NCBI GenBank assembly: GCA_900312665.1
Contig: ONZQ02000002.1
Location: forward strand, 823,612 to 887,611
Origin: Cephalotrichum gorgonifer
Lineage: Eukaryota > Ascomycota > Sordariomycetes > Microascales > Microascaceae
Direction: 5' to 3'
Length of the DNA stretch: 64,000 nucleotides
Of this stretch, positions 34,224 to 45,462 are shown piece after piece (position 1 is the first letter of the stretch; each line of letters starts with the position of its first letter). The notes under the pieces were generated by a model. It saw only the letters and a list, made by a program, of their open reading frames with translations, was not told the origin of the DNA and ran no database searches. A program made the position numbers and the translations under genes.

Positions 34224-34583
34224 CTTCCACGATCCAGTGACCTTCTTGGAGATTCTCGCCACAGATATCGCTCGGCAAGGGCCTTCGCCCGCATGTGGGA
34301 GCAGTTCGGCAGCAAGAAGCTCCAGTTGGTGTCCACAAGGGGCGTCGGCTGGTTCGCGGCCCACAGCTTCCTCTGGCCCGAAGCGTACAGCAGTGCGGTC
34401 CTGACGCTCATGGGCGACGGGCTGACGCACCCCGAGACCGACGGCATCTACAGGAAGGGTATGGGACAGCCTATGGCTAGGGCGGCCTGCCCGATCGCTA
34501 GTGCTGTCAAGCGTGGGTTGAAGGGGTCTGTTAGCGATATATTCAAGTGCTCCACAGACGATGGGTATGTTGGGACTGTATAG
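34224..34583 (+). pseudogene. Isolated GC3-rich coding-like fragment
   Basis: The frame is open from just after a TGA at 34221 to a TAG at 34581. Its core, 34281-34460, has strong codon bias towards G and C in third position and reads KKLQLVSTRGVGWFAAHSFL, then WPEAYSSAVLTLMGDGLTHP. It has no convincing start, and a possible 5' splice site GTATGG follows at 34459. It is probably one exon of a broken or unrecognised gene. The family is not known to me. Confidence 0.35.
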
Positions 34584-35271
34584 GAGTGCCGCAGCACGAA
34601 TCCTAGGATGCAGGATTTCGAGGCTTGCCTTTAGGGGAAGAGGAGAACTTTCGTGTAATGCAGCGAGTGTTTGAGGACCATGGCGGCCCACAAGTACTTA
34701 GCTCAACAAGCATTCTTTTTGGATTGTACTCGTATTTTGTGTGGTGTGTCTGGGAAGTCTACCTTGCTAGACGAAAGCTGTTGGTGTAATATCGATGACG
34801 TGAGGATGGAACAACGCGGGGGATATGCCAATATCAGCGGCCAGTCCGGCACAAGTGATGATCTTGATCCGGGTAATATCCCCGGCATTGATCGTCCATC
34901 TCTCCCAGAGCTGATCCCCCAGAGTTGGCCGGTCATGCGAGTGGAAAGTGGCCGCACGGAGTGAACAGTGTTTAGCAGCCCAAGTGCAGGAGACTCTACT
35001 GCACGGCTCAAGGTCGCACACTCGAATCATCACGCCTAGCGCGTGCGCGTGCTCTCCCTTTTGGCGCCACTCCGGAAGGTCCCTGGGAGTCCTCGGGAGT
35101 CCGGAATGCAGAACACGTTGGGCCGGCCCGTTGAGAGCTAGCTCCCAGCCGCATGGTATTCGTCATTGATCTCCTCCCTGGTTCGGGATGGTGTGGGGGG
35201 TAGTCGATCGGGCCGGGCGACACGCTAATATTGGATTCTTCGTTATTTCAAAGAGGGGTAAAGTCGCGCAA

Positions 35272-35295
35272 TACTCGTACTCGTACTCGTACGAG
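35272..35295. repeat. (TACTCG)3 ending in a CTCGTACGAG palindrome
   Basis: Three TACTCG hexamers run into TACGAG, so the right end forms the 10-bp palindrome CTCGTACGAG (35286-35295). Related ACTCGTACTCGT words recur at about 35948 and 36456. Confidence 0.85.
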
Positions 35296-36881
35296 AGTGC
35301 TGGGTGGCAGGCGAAGCTTGACCGCTAGATCGAGATTGATACATGTGGCTGGTATGGAGCGTTCGGGTGCTAAATGTCCTCTACCTGCGGCAAGGTGGAG
35401 AGGGCGAATGCGCTAGTCAACGATGCTGTCTCTCCTCCGTATGGGTACAAGTACTCGTGCTTGTGATCGTACTTTATTACTCCAGCGTGGTGGAGTCCAG
35501 TGTTGCGCCATTCCATCGGTCTCCGAGAAAGAGCGCCGGGGGCCACGGGGAAATAGGGCGCCACAGGTCTTTGTCCCCTGTTCACCGCTCGCCGTGCTTT
35601 CCCCTTTCGTTGATATTATTCCTTCACCAGCGAAATTGTGGCCGCAGCTGCATTAGACCAACCCCCCCTCCCCCCCAATATATTGAGCTTCGATGTACCT
35701 TTTGTGTGTTGTCCCCGGAAAAGCACTCTGCAGCGCATGGCATCGAGACGAGCGGAGAATATCCGTAAATCGGTTGAAATATTAGAAACCAAGCCGTTCG
35801 ATGAGGTAGGCGTGTCCTCAGTGGCGCATCAACGGCGAGAGAAACACGGCCTCGTGAACACCCACCGAAGCAAGAGTCCATGGGGGCCAAGGCGGTGACA
35901 TACCTGAAGCTCCCCACCCGTAATACTACACAGAAGCCCGAAGCACTCGTACTCGTCATAAAGCTGCGGCGTGTGTCGGTGGTGGAGCTGATATTGCCAG
36001 GCTTGGCCAAGCTTAGGTCCCCGCAGCTTGTGGTAGGCTCCACACAATATCCCAGTGGAACATCAAAAGTTAAAAAAGGGACCTTCTACTATTTTTACCT
36101 ACCACCATCTGGCCTGTTGGGCATCGATCCACGACTGCCGAGCTTGACGCCACTTTCCTTTCTAGATGATGGGATACCCGCGCTGATTATCCAGGGGAAT
36201 GTTGTGTGCCTCGAGGAACGGGGGGTGGCGTATTGGATGATAATTAATTCACCCCGCGCTTTGTATTTATTACTCGGAGTATTACTACTAGAGGTGCAAA
36301 AGTCAAGCTGAATCAAGGATGGAAAGAACGACAAGGCTAGGCTTACCCCGTATCCGTACAGGTCCAATAATTACCTGCGAGTATGTACTCTCGCCTTCCC
36401 CAAGAAGTATTACTCGTAAGACGGGCAAGAGCTATGACAGCACTGCCTTCCCCTTACTCGTACTCGTATCTGACACCAACCCACTTCCTATGTACGAGTA
36501 CATGTCTGTGGGGTACAAATGTGGCCATGGGCATGGGCGGAAGGCACCCTAACCCGCCCTTTCCCTGTCTTTCCTGCTTCCAGCTAGCTGTGAGCGGTGT
36601 ACTAGTTACTTAACGAGGGCTCAGTCGGCCCCTCATCTCACTCCCAAACGACGAAATGTATGGCAAGCAACATGGAAGACCCGAGCTTCCACCGTTGTGC
36701 TCTCGAAGCCACGGGCTCAGCCTTATTCCATCATTCCATACAAAGCGAGTACCTAATACTCCGTCCCTCGGCCCCCACCGGGCACAGGGGCCGGTCGCTT
36801 CATGGTTAGGTAGATCCCAGTCCACGTTTGGCTGCATCACCGTGCCTCGTACGGGGTACCTCCCTACCCCGTCCTGTTGTT

Positions 36882-36889
36882 TATAAAAG
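36882..36889 (+). promoter_or_regulatory. TATA box, candidate cyclin promoter
   Basis: TATAAAAG, 558 bp upstream of the cyclin start codon used here. If it is used, the cyclin has a long leader of about 500 nt that is CT-rich from 37030 to 37160. Confidence 0.45.
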
Positions 36890-37446
36890 GACTCCACCTC
36901 CCTTCACCCGTTCCAAGTTACTCCCTCCTGACCCAGGTTGTGTATAGACCTCTCCTGACAACCAACTTTTGATACTGCTGGGCTGGGCCGTCTTGTATAC
37001 AGAATATTATATATATTCAATATACAATCCTATTCTGCACCCAATCCTGTCTGGTCTGCACGCATACATCTTCGCACTCTCAGACCACTTGCTTTCTCAC
37101 CTGTCCTTCACCCACCCCCTCACAAGTCAGTCCTTCTGTCGAAACTAGCCCTCTCCGACACCATCTATGATCCCCTCTGTCGAATCTTGGCTCCTTCTAT
37201 CCTTGCGATTCGGCCGCCTTGTGTCCGAATTCTACGGCTCAAACCCTGGGTCTTGAATATGGTCGCCCGCCTCGCTTGAAGACCCCCGGAGATACCTCGA
37301 GCGAGACGGACAACAAAAGCGCCGAACCAAACAGCCGAAGAGAAAAAAAAAAGAGGGTGGAAATCAAGGAGATAGTTGAAATAAGCTGTGGCCTTGTCCA
37401 ATCAAGCAGAAACCCCGCTGGTTTTTGTCTTTTCTCTTCTGTCGTC

Positions 37447-38492
37447 ATGTTGCGTCAAGGGAAGAAGAGGGTGCAATTCTCCTCGTACCACAACGATGAC
37501 GAGTACGACGGTTACTTCACGTACCGTCCACTGTCGAACCTGCCGACCCCGCCGCCGTCCCTGAGCTCGTCAGCGACGCAGAGTCCCAAAAACCCGTTGG
37601 AAGACGGGAATAGGTTAAAACCTAGATATCTTGGTATGTATTACCGCCCTCTCCCCTGCTGCCCTTTCCTTTCTTGTTTTTATCCTCCCGGTGCCTGCCC
37701 TGTCTATTCCTGGTGCTGGGCCACTCACGCTGGGCTCAAATGCCCTCATGACACCTGCATATACGGCACCTCGACAGGACCAATGGCACTCTTCGTGTCG
37801 CACACCATGTGAAAAAAACCCTGACAGCTGGCTAATCCTTTCTTGTTCCCCGCCCCGCAGGACCGGCAACCCATCTCGTAAACCTTATTCCCGCCGCCGC
37901 CTCGCTCGCGACCCCCTCGGTCCCTCTTGTCCAGGCCGTCCTTACGCGCGCGAACCTCCCTCTTGAAACTACCGCGCTGGCCGTGTGTATCCTCGACGCC
38001 CTGGACAGCAAGTTCGCATTGAACTGGCGCCTGTCCTGCCCCCTCTCGGCCCTTCCCTCTAGCAAGCGCCACACCCTCCCCAGCAGCGGTTACCCCGGCT
38101 CGCATCTCCACATCGACTCGGTGCACCCGGAGCTCATCATCCTCGCGGCGCTAGTTCTAGCCGCCAAGTTCCTTGACGACAGGCACTCCCACGCCAGGCA
38201 CTACGTCTCCGCCTGGGGAGGGGACTTGTGGTCATGCGAGCAACTGAACATCACTGAGTGGTGCATTATGGAGAACCTGGGCTATCGCATACTGCCGCTG
38301 TGCGAAGAGGACCTACTGTCGGATGCAATGGTAGACATGCAGCTCGCCGCGAGGGAGAGATCGTCTGGATACGGGTACGTTAGCCCTGCGTACGAGAGCT
38401 GCAATGAGGAAGGGGGATCGACGTGTGGGATGAGCGATGGGAGGGCAGTGATTGGATTGGGGCTCAGCATTACTCCCACCGAGACCCCATAG
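37447..38492 (+). CDS. Pho80/PCL-type cyclin
   Basis: Predicted regulatory subunit of a Pho85-type cyclin-dependent kinase. Two exons, 37447-37633 and 37861-38492, join as YLG/PATHL in phase and give 272 aa. The N-terminus (MLRQGKKRVQFSSYHNDDEY) is followed by a Ser/Pro linker. The cyclin box covers about residues 75-190, with helices VQAVLTRANLPLETTALAVC, HPELIILAALVLAAKFLDDR and LWSCEQLNITEWCIMENLGY; the AAKFLDDR helix is typical of Pho80-like cyclins. The Gly/Ser-rich C-terminus has no clear domain. An in-frame ATG 76 codons upstream (37219) is possible. The N-terminal KRVQF fits the PP1-docking pattern RVxF. Confidence 0.85.
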
Positions 38493-39901
38493 TATCTTCT
38501 TTCTCGGTTGCCTTCTCTGATATGAGGGCCCTGTGTTTTTTTCTCTTGTCGCCTTGGCATCATCACGGAGCTGTGCAGGACGGATTTTCACAAAAGGGGA
38601 GTTTCATGGGTTTATTTCACGGCGTGGTGTTTGGGGGGAATACGGCAAAATATGGGGGTGGGGCGGGGGGCGCAACAACGGAAACTTGCGTTAAGCATGG
38701 ACGGAGCGTGTTTCTTCTTCTTTCTTTTTACACCCGGTAGCTGGTGGGGGAATGTCTCCCGAATGGGGTTCATGAAGGCCCACTTGAGCTTGATTGTAGC
38801 GGAAGCGTCGGTTTGATGGAAACTGTCGTGAAGGGGTGAGAGCAGATGATTTTCTTTACATGGACGGGTTTCGGGGCTTTCCTGTACATAATATAGGTTT
38901 CCCGGCAACCGGCAACCGGAGGTGTTTGCTGGGCTCTTTATTGGTAGCCTCTTCGAGTTAGTCCCATCGGGTGTTTCAAGATAAGAGCATAGGAGGTTAT
39001 ATCATGTCTTCTTCCCTTCAGTATGACTAGAGGATTTACACAGATACGTTAGCCAGTCGCTAAATGCCTGCACGTGTGAACTAGCTCCCTGGCATTTATA
39101 CTACTCATAGTTAGTAGGTACCTACCTAGTTTATGTAACCCATTTTGCAAGTAACCTTGTCTCCTTTTTCGAATTTACAGGCCTCGGCATGGAGAGATTG
39201 TCAGGTGCTCTTCACTCTTGGACGACAAACCCAAAATAGATCGACAAAACTCAAAGCAAGCTTGGACCGCCGTGGCGCACGGCTGCTGGTAACTAATCGG
39301 AGGAATGGCAGGCCATGGTGGGATGGATGGTTGGAGCGCTTGACCCGCCGGATTGGACCCCCACCGTAGTCGTACATGACCATGACTTCGGAACCTTCCT
39401 CCCATTGGGACCACCTGCCAGCTTGGGCAATACAGCGAGCGCCAGGCCGGCCACCCCACCCACAAAACGTTTGCCCAACGCATGCACTCAGAAACCCTCC
39501 GAGAGCTCCCCGCCTACCCGCGCCCCTCATCAGACACCTGGGTCGGGCCGAATCAGCGGATAAGCTCTCAACCATCCCACGACGGAAATGGTAATAGGCA
39601 GCCGGCAGCCCGGATATTTCGCTTCGACGACATCCCAATCCCAAAAAGAACATCCTGAAATCTATACAAAACTCCAACTCATATCGGGGGGGAAGAAAAA
39701 AACCTGGCCTTGAACCACCAAATCCATTATTTTCACATTACCATTCCATCGCTTGCGTCACAGACTCAGACTAGATACTCTCGAAGCACAGCCACAGACG
39801 CCAAGGTCACCAATTTCCATCCCCAAGCTCAGCAAGGGCGGCGGCCTCTCACCCCCACAGCCTCATTTCACGCCAAGCCACACCCCGTCCTATTCCCACT
39901 A
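38493..39901. other. Intergenic region
   Basis: 1.4 kb between two plus-strand genes. I see no gene. The open frame of the next gene extends upstream to 39710, but the extension looks like leader sequence. Confidence 0.55.
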
Positions 39902-40867
39902 ATGGACATCCCAATCTCAGCAACCTCCAAGCCCAATGCCCCCTACTCCCGCCGCGCCCCGAGCCCCCCCTTCATCCCCGTCGCGCGCACCTGCGTGAAC
40001 CAGCTCCAGGGCCCGCCGACCATCACGCCGTCCTTCTCGGCCGTCGACCCGGGGACGCTATCCGAAGATGACCTCCAGATCCTCACGGGCGGCCTGGAGC
40101 AGATCGCCGTGGAGAGGAGCGTGTCGTGGACGTACCCCATGCGCCACGCAGCACAGTCCATCCTCGACTTCCTGTACGTGGGGCCCCGGCCCGTGGTGAA
40201 GGACACCGAGTGGCTCTCGGCGCGGGGGATAACGATGGTGGTGCTCGCGCACGACGTCGGCTTCGGCGCCACGATCGGCAAGTTCGCCGAGCGGTTCACG
40301 GCCGGGCTGGGCATCGAGATGCTGCTGGTGCCCGTCGCGTCGGCGCAGGACCTCGTCGCCTCGTTCGACGACGTCATACGCGCCGTGAGCCTCAACGTCG
40401 TGGGCGTCTACCGGAGGAGCGGCGGCGAGAGGAAGGGCAAGGTGCTGGTCACGTGTCAGACGGGGAACGACCGCTCGACCGTCATCGCGGCGGCGTACCT
40501 GATGTCCGTGTTCGGGGTGAGCATGGTGGAGGCGGTGAACTTCGTCATGGCGCAGCGGTTCTGCGCGAATTTCGACGAGGAGTGCAAGAGGATCCTGTGC
40601 GCGTGGGAGGAGATCCTGCAGGCGAGGAAGGACGTCTACGGCGCGAGACCGCAGAGGGACGCCGTCGGCGCGGGGCCGGCGGGGGCGGCGGGGGCGCAAG
40701 GCGGAGGCGTGGCGGACCAGAGCGGGGGCGGCAAGAAGAGGAGGATCGAGGATACGAGGGATGAGGATGACATGGATATTGAGGACGCCGAGACTCATGA
40801 GAACATGGATGCGGATAGGTATTATGGGAGGGACGCGTTCATGCCGTTTATCGACGGTGATGAATAA
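39902..40867 (+). CDS. Dual-specificity phosphatase-like protein (STYX-like loop)
   Basis: Single exon, 321 aa from the ATG at 39902; an in-frame ATG at 39710 would add 64 Gln/Thr-rich residues and is less likely. The centre is a DSP fold: ILDFLYVGPRPVVKDTEWL (strand and helix), ITMVVLAHD, a PVASAQDLVASF loop, then the phosphate loop VTCQTGNDRS. This is Cx5R with Cys at about residue 185 and Arg at 191, so a phosphocysteine chemistry is possible. The His that normally precedes the Cys is Thr. The following helix AAYLMSVFGVSMVEAVNFVM is standard for DSPs. The C-terminus has a basic patch (KKRRIEDTRDEDDMDIEDAE) that suggests a nuclear role. The substrate is unknown. Confidence 0.82.
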   Translation: MDIPISATSKPNAPYSRRAPSPPFIPVARTCVNQLQGPPTITPSFSAVDPGTLSEDDLQILTGGLEQIAVERSVSWTYPMRHAAQSILDFLYVGPRPVVKDTEWLSARGITMVVLAHDVGFGATIGKFAERFTAGLGIEMLLVPVASAQDLVASFDDVIRAVSLNVVGVYRRSGGERKGKVLVTCQTGNDRSTVIAAAYLMSVFGVSMVEAVNFVMAQRFCANFDEECKRILCAWEEILQARKDVYGARPQRDAVGAGPAGAAGAQGGGVADQSGGGKKRRIEDTRDEDDMDIEDAETHENMDADRYYGRDAFMPFIDGDE

Positions 40868-41978
40868 CGTTCTAGCTACGTCCGCGGATTCCCCCGTGGG
40901 TTACGACTCGATAATGTGTGACGATATGACGACTCCCCCCCTTGGTTAGGAGGCAACACCCCCGTGTTCCTCTTGATGTTTCTTGTATTTGTATTGCGAT
41001 GACATGTCTTCTTCACCAGCGAAAAGGCGCGAAAGGAAAATGGGTATCTTGGTATCTTGGACGAGCGAGCCTGGGCGTGTTACATCGGCTCACGATCTCG
41101 GAAATAGTTTATAGAGTAGATCTCTCTCTATCTCTTTCTCTCTCGAAGAGACCTGCTGTCCAATATTGAGCGTCTAGTTCTCAATGCGATAAGTGACTTC
41201 CCTTGGAAATGTAACCCTTATCTCGGAATTGTCAAGGAGAAAGCAGAAATGGTGTCTTTTTAGAGAGATGGGGCATGTTAGACATTTAGTTTTATGAGGA
41301 GTCCTATAACAAGTGTGTGCGATGGTGGAAGGCCCAAAAGAGATATAAACTCCCACACAGGTGGTCGACTTCCGGTCTCCGTCATGAGAGCGCGGTATGA
41401 TAATCCCTATACTACATGGGATATATGAGCCACTGAATACTGGGATATACTTGGATTTTACGAAGAAGTCGGTCTAAAACAGATGCTTTCTCCTCGTTCG
41501 TGTGGGCTGCAAGTTTTCTCCATCGTCCTTGATCCTTGTTGAGATCCAGACTCATAATCTAAGTATAAACTTACACCCTATAGGCGATCATCATCCTACT
41601 TTAGAAACCAACTATCCCCCCTTTCTATATGGAGCTTGTCAAAGGTCCAAGGCCAGCTATAGGTAGCTGATGGTACGCGCCAAACTATGAAGCAGCAGAT
41701 GGTGCCAGTTCAGTGACTGGGGCTTTCATCCCATAACAGACTCTCATACTAACCCATGCCCTAGAGAATACTGGTCATCTCCCAGAATGGAAAGAGAGAG
41801 TGTGGTCTTTGTAAACTCCAGTGATTCCTTAGAAATCCATTCCCTTCTCCCCCCCACCCCATCATATATCCTCCTGCCAGGAAGCCTACAGTTTCTTTGC
41901 AAACATAAAGGTTGCCACGATATTTTTCGTTCCCTTTTTGTCCAGCTTGAGGAGGACTGCCATCAACCTGTGCTAGCC
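40868..41978. other. Intergenic region
   Basis: 1.1 kb between plus-strand genes. It contains a CT repeat (TCTCTCTATCTC) at about 41122 and no supported gene. Confidence 0.6.
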
Positions 41979-43401
41979 ATGGCGAGCAAACACCCCCCCG
42001 GTGAAGGGTCAAAGAAGGCCTTACTTCCAACACCCACTCCTGATCAGCTTCTTCCGGCTTTGCGCCACCCGAATATTATTAACCAAAACAAAGCGGATAT
42101 CTTCTGTGGGGTTGACGTGCCTCCGGGTACCAACCATGGTAATGACCCCCTTTCCCCCAACCTTTTCTTCTAGCAGTATCCAAATACCGATGATCTGCGT
42201 TAATGTGTTATGGAAGTCAGAGCCTGCTAACATCTAGGCAGTAGACTTACTTGAGATTCCTAGCCCAGGAAATGGACCTCAATATGGCCAGTCACAAGAC
42301 AGGTTTCTTTATGGAGGTGAGGCATCCTCCGGCTTCCCATGCTCCAGTGTAGAGATGTCCGGGAGATCCTGTTGCGTATGCTTCTTGTCTTCCATTTTCA
42401 TAGCAGTAGCCGCCGAACTCAAACAAAACCGAACCAAAGACCAGAGACATCATGGAGTAGAATTACTAACCTGGTCACCACACAGGGCTATCCAACATCT
42501 CTGGTGAGCCTGACGACCAGATGCCGCGAGGGAATGACACAGAGGAGGGTGAGGACTATGGTTACATGTCCTGCCTTACAACTAGCCCAGATGGTTCCGA
42601 GGATACGCACCAGTCTCCCATTGAGAGCCTCAACCGCACCTTCACTCGAAGGCTCAGTGCACCGCAGGGCGCCGTTCAAAGCATCGTCCGTACCCCGACT
42701 CCTCCGCCGATGGGTACGGCCCGAAGGAGCAAGAAGGCCAAGGGCACGGCCGAAAAGATCAGGCAGGCCAAGGGCAAGGCTCCAACGGGCAGGGAAGTCC
42801 AGAGCGCCAACAATGAGGGTGATACTTTCCAGAGCAAAAACAAGAAAGCCCAGACGGCTACCGAGGTCCAGATTTCCCCGGAGCAGGCCGCCCAGCACAA
42901 CTCCTCTCTCGATTTCGATCGGTTCCAGAGATGCCCTGACGAGGGATTTAGCTTCTTGCGAAAAGACGCTGCGGAGATGTATGGGCAGCCGCTCGGCCCC
43001 GATTGTGCCGGCTACTCCCGGGGATGCTTGTCAACGGAGAGCTACGTCGCCCTTCAGCCGTACCCCGAGACCCTCCGGACGACTCTCAACATGGATCGGA
43101 GGGTGAGTGAGAAGTGGTCGTTAAAGCACGCGTTGCATGTCGCAGCTACCAAGAACATCGCCCGCGATAAACAGCTGGAGAGCTCGAACTTGGTAGAAGG
43201 TCAGTATAAGACGCTCAAGGCATTGCGGCTTTGGTTTCCTGACGGATATATCTAGGCTCCATCGCGTCGAGCAACAGATGTGAAGCGTCAGGCAGCCTCG
43301 AGATTGGCCGCCAGGCCTCGTTGACTGAGGTTGGGCCGGCCAACTTGCGCCAGAGCGACGACTCGGAGTCAGCAGTCACCACATCGGCGGGAAACCCCTA
43401 G
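41979..43401 (+). CDS. Hypothetical protein, four exons
   Basis: No family recognised. Exons 41979-42138, 42242-42316, 42486-43199 and 43256-43401 keep phase throughout and give 364 aa. The first exon reads MASKHPPGEGSKKALLPTPT. Exon 3 has a disordered acidic and Pro-rich part, then a Lys-rich segment (GTARRSKKAKGTAEKIRQAK), then a more structured part (SLDFDRFQRCPDEGFSFLRK and PDCAGYSRGCLSTESYVAL). The Lys-rich run could be a nuclear localisation signal. In exon 4 a TAG ends the protein, but the same frame stays open for 48 more Ser/Thr/Gly-rich codons to a second TAG at 43546-43548. This raises the question of a recent premature stop. Confidence 0.65.
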
Positions 43402-43548
43402 GTCCCTGGATCTACCGAAGGGAATTCTTCCGGCAATGGAACATCGACTGCGCCTCATGGCCTTGATGGCTCGTCTGGCGCGATCCTAATTCAGGCACCC
43501 ACGTCTTCGCAGACCGAGAACGGAAGTCCCGGTCAGGTCCCGCAGTAG
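43402..43548 (+). pseudogene. In-frame coding-like extension beyond the TAG
   Basis: 48 open codons continue the frame of the preceding gene, with matching composition (GSTEGNSSGNGTSTAPHGL, then APTSSQTENGSPGQVPQ), up to TAG. It is either the lost C-terminus after a CAG-to-TAG change at 43399, or coding sequence reached by an intron I did not find. Confidence 0.4.
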
Positions 43549-45462
43549 AGGCGAGGCAGTAGGACCAGAGAGGACATGATGGAAGGATAGGGGGCTGGGT
43601 TGCTCCCACTCAGGCCTTTGGCGGCGAGGCCGGGATTCTGATGAGGACGGCAGCACATCGGCTCAGTCAGGATCGACGGAGTCGAGCTCATCAGCCACAA
43701 CGTCCGCATGGGAGGAGACACCCACATGTTGGTTAATGACGCGGGAAAGAGTGAGGGTGTTTGTATGTCTGCCACCCGGGGCCAGGAATCCTCGGTGCAT
43801 TCCGGTATTGTGGATGGTCGATGGAGTGTATGTTGCGGTCAGTATGGAGTATCGAGGAATGGGACTTCGTCTCTACTTACGGGCACCAGACATCGGAAGG
43901 GGTAAGAGAAATACACTTAAAAGGAGGGCGCAAGGAACGGTTGATACCCGGTGGTACATGGAGTTTGAAGGGTAGTTTGTGTCAATAGACCCTGGAATTA
44001 ATGAAAATACTTCGAAGTATAGTATAAGCTGTGCTGGATAGTGGCGTCTGTAATAAGACTGGCGCGGTCGACACGGTCTTTGCCGCATTTGATCGGCAGA
44101 GGGAGCATACGGGAGAGTAAAAGTAGGATAGCAGAGACTAGATGAGCTTGCTGGGGCAGACAGGAACGGCCCTGTATAGTCATGCCGGGAACAGCTCCTA
44201 TGGGTTTATTCGAAGGTAGCAGAGACAGGCGAAAGAAGCGAAGAGAAATGTTTGTTGTATGCGCTGCCTAGCTAAGCTAATCTGAAGGCCTTACTTGACG
44301 GGTAAGGTATCCCGGGCAGCGCTGTGAAGCGGAGGGAACAAGACAGCTTCTCCCTCCGATGTAAGGTTAAGTGAGCGGACGTGGTGCGGTCGTGCTGGCC
44401 TACATGTAAGTATGAGCATAGGGGAAGCCTAATGTTCCCGGAGATGGACCCGTTTGTGGGGTTATTAGTATATGGTTGGCATGCGATAGGTATATGTGTT
44501 GCTGGGCAAGAGGAATGGCGGTATGCGTGTCTTGTTTTGTCACCCATTCCGTCTCATGCGGTTTGCTTGATTTTGAAAGTACGAGACATAAAATTAAAGT
44601 ATCGTAGAATTCAAACAACGGTACATGTGTCCCAGGGCCGGGGTTGGTAAGTGGTGGGTGAGATCAACGAGCGTTCAATGTCCTTGACCTCATCACAGCG
44701 GAACCATACTTTCTAGCTGTGAAGCACATTTTGGATTTTGGCACATACTGTCAAGTGATAGCGCGCCGAATCTGGTGATATGTCTAGTACATGCACCCTG
44801 AGAACACGACTGTCACTCGTCTGCACACGACTCTCCTCTTTCTGCCTTCCAGCCGAAATGCAAACAACGCCGTTTAGAGCTATCTAGCTATCATCGACTA
44901 TCTTAATAATGGAATTAAAAAGCCGAGCAGTTTCCTTTTTATGGAGCTTATTTACCCTTCTGAAAGTCTGGTACATACCCCTTTATGTGTGCGCCTTCCG
45001 GGATGCATCGGAGGCAGTCACGTCCGCTCTTGCCTCTCTGAGTGTTTGCCGGGAGCCCGCATCCCGTCCACGGCGGGCGAGCACCTGGAATTGAGTCGAT
45101 CTAGAATATTGTTTTTGCTACATTCAATGTTCTGTCCACATTGAATACCTCTCCTAATAGGGTAATTTCCGTGGACCTCTACTTACTCCGCGGCCTTATC
45201 TACATTGCCGCCTTCCCATAGTTGTCGCTATACAGTATGTCCCGATGGGTGGTCTTGTCACTTAAAATGATGCCCGTCGCTCCTTCCTTCCATCCGTCAC
45301 CTCTTCCTATGTTGCGAGACCCTCACTTGGAAAGTCTACTCCAAAGCCTCCTCCCTTCACGCTTCATCCCTCGACCCACTGCCTGAGATCTCGTATTAAT
45401 CAGAGGACCGGGAACGTTGAGAATTCTAAAGAACTACGCACTTTCCTAGATCGGTGGAAGGG
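43549..45462. other. Intergenic: DCL-1 upstream region
   Basis: 1.9 kb with no supported gene. At 43630-43730 a Ser/Thr-rich frame (GSTSAQSGSTESSSSATTSA) in a different register may be another piece of the decayed tail of the preceding gene. The last 300 bp before the DCL-1 start are CT-rich. Confidence 0.5.

Larger units (their letters stand above)
34584..37446. other. Intergenic, cyclin upstream region
   Basis: About 2.9 kb without a supported gene. It contains the TACTCG repeat at 35272, several ACTCGTA words, and the TATA box at 36882. A minus-strand block near 35890-36050 has high GC3 in one frame and ends at a GTATGT, but I could not extend it. Confidence 0.45.

Noticed and set aside
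35624..36043. Possible minus-strand exon ending at a GTATGT
   Set aside because: One frame has high GC3, but no start, acceptor or following exon could be found.
40058..40798. Long open frames opposite and beside the phosphatase gene
   Set aside because: Shadow frames caused by its high GC third positions; their translations are Arg/His/Asp-rich low complexity.
43736..43975. 79-codon plus-strand open frame after the unknown gene
   Set aside because: No motif and no splice link; at most a decayed tail.
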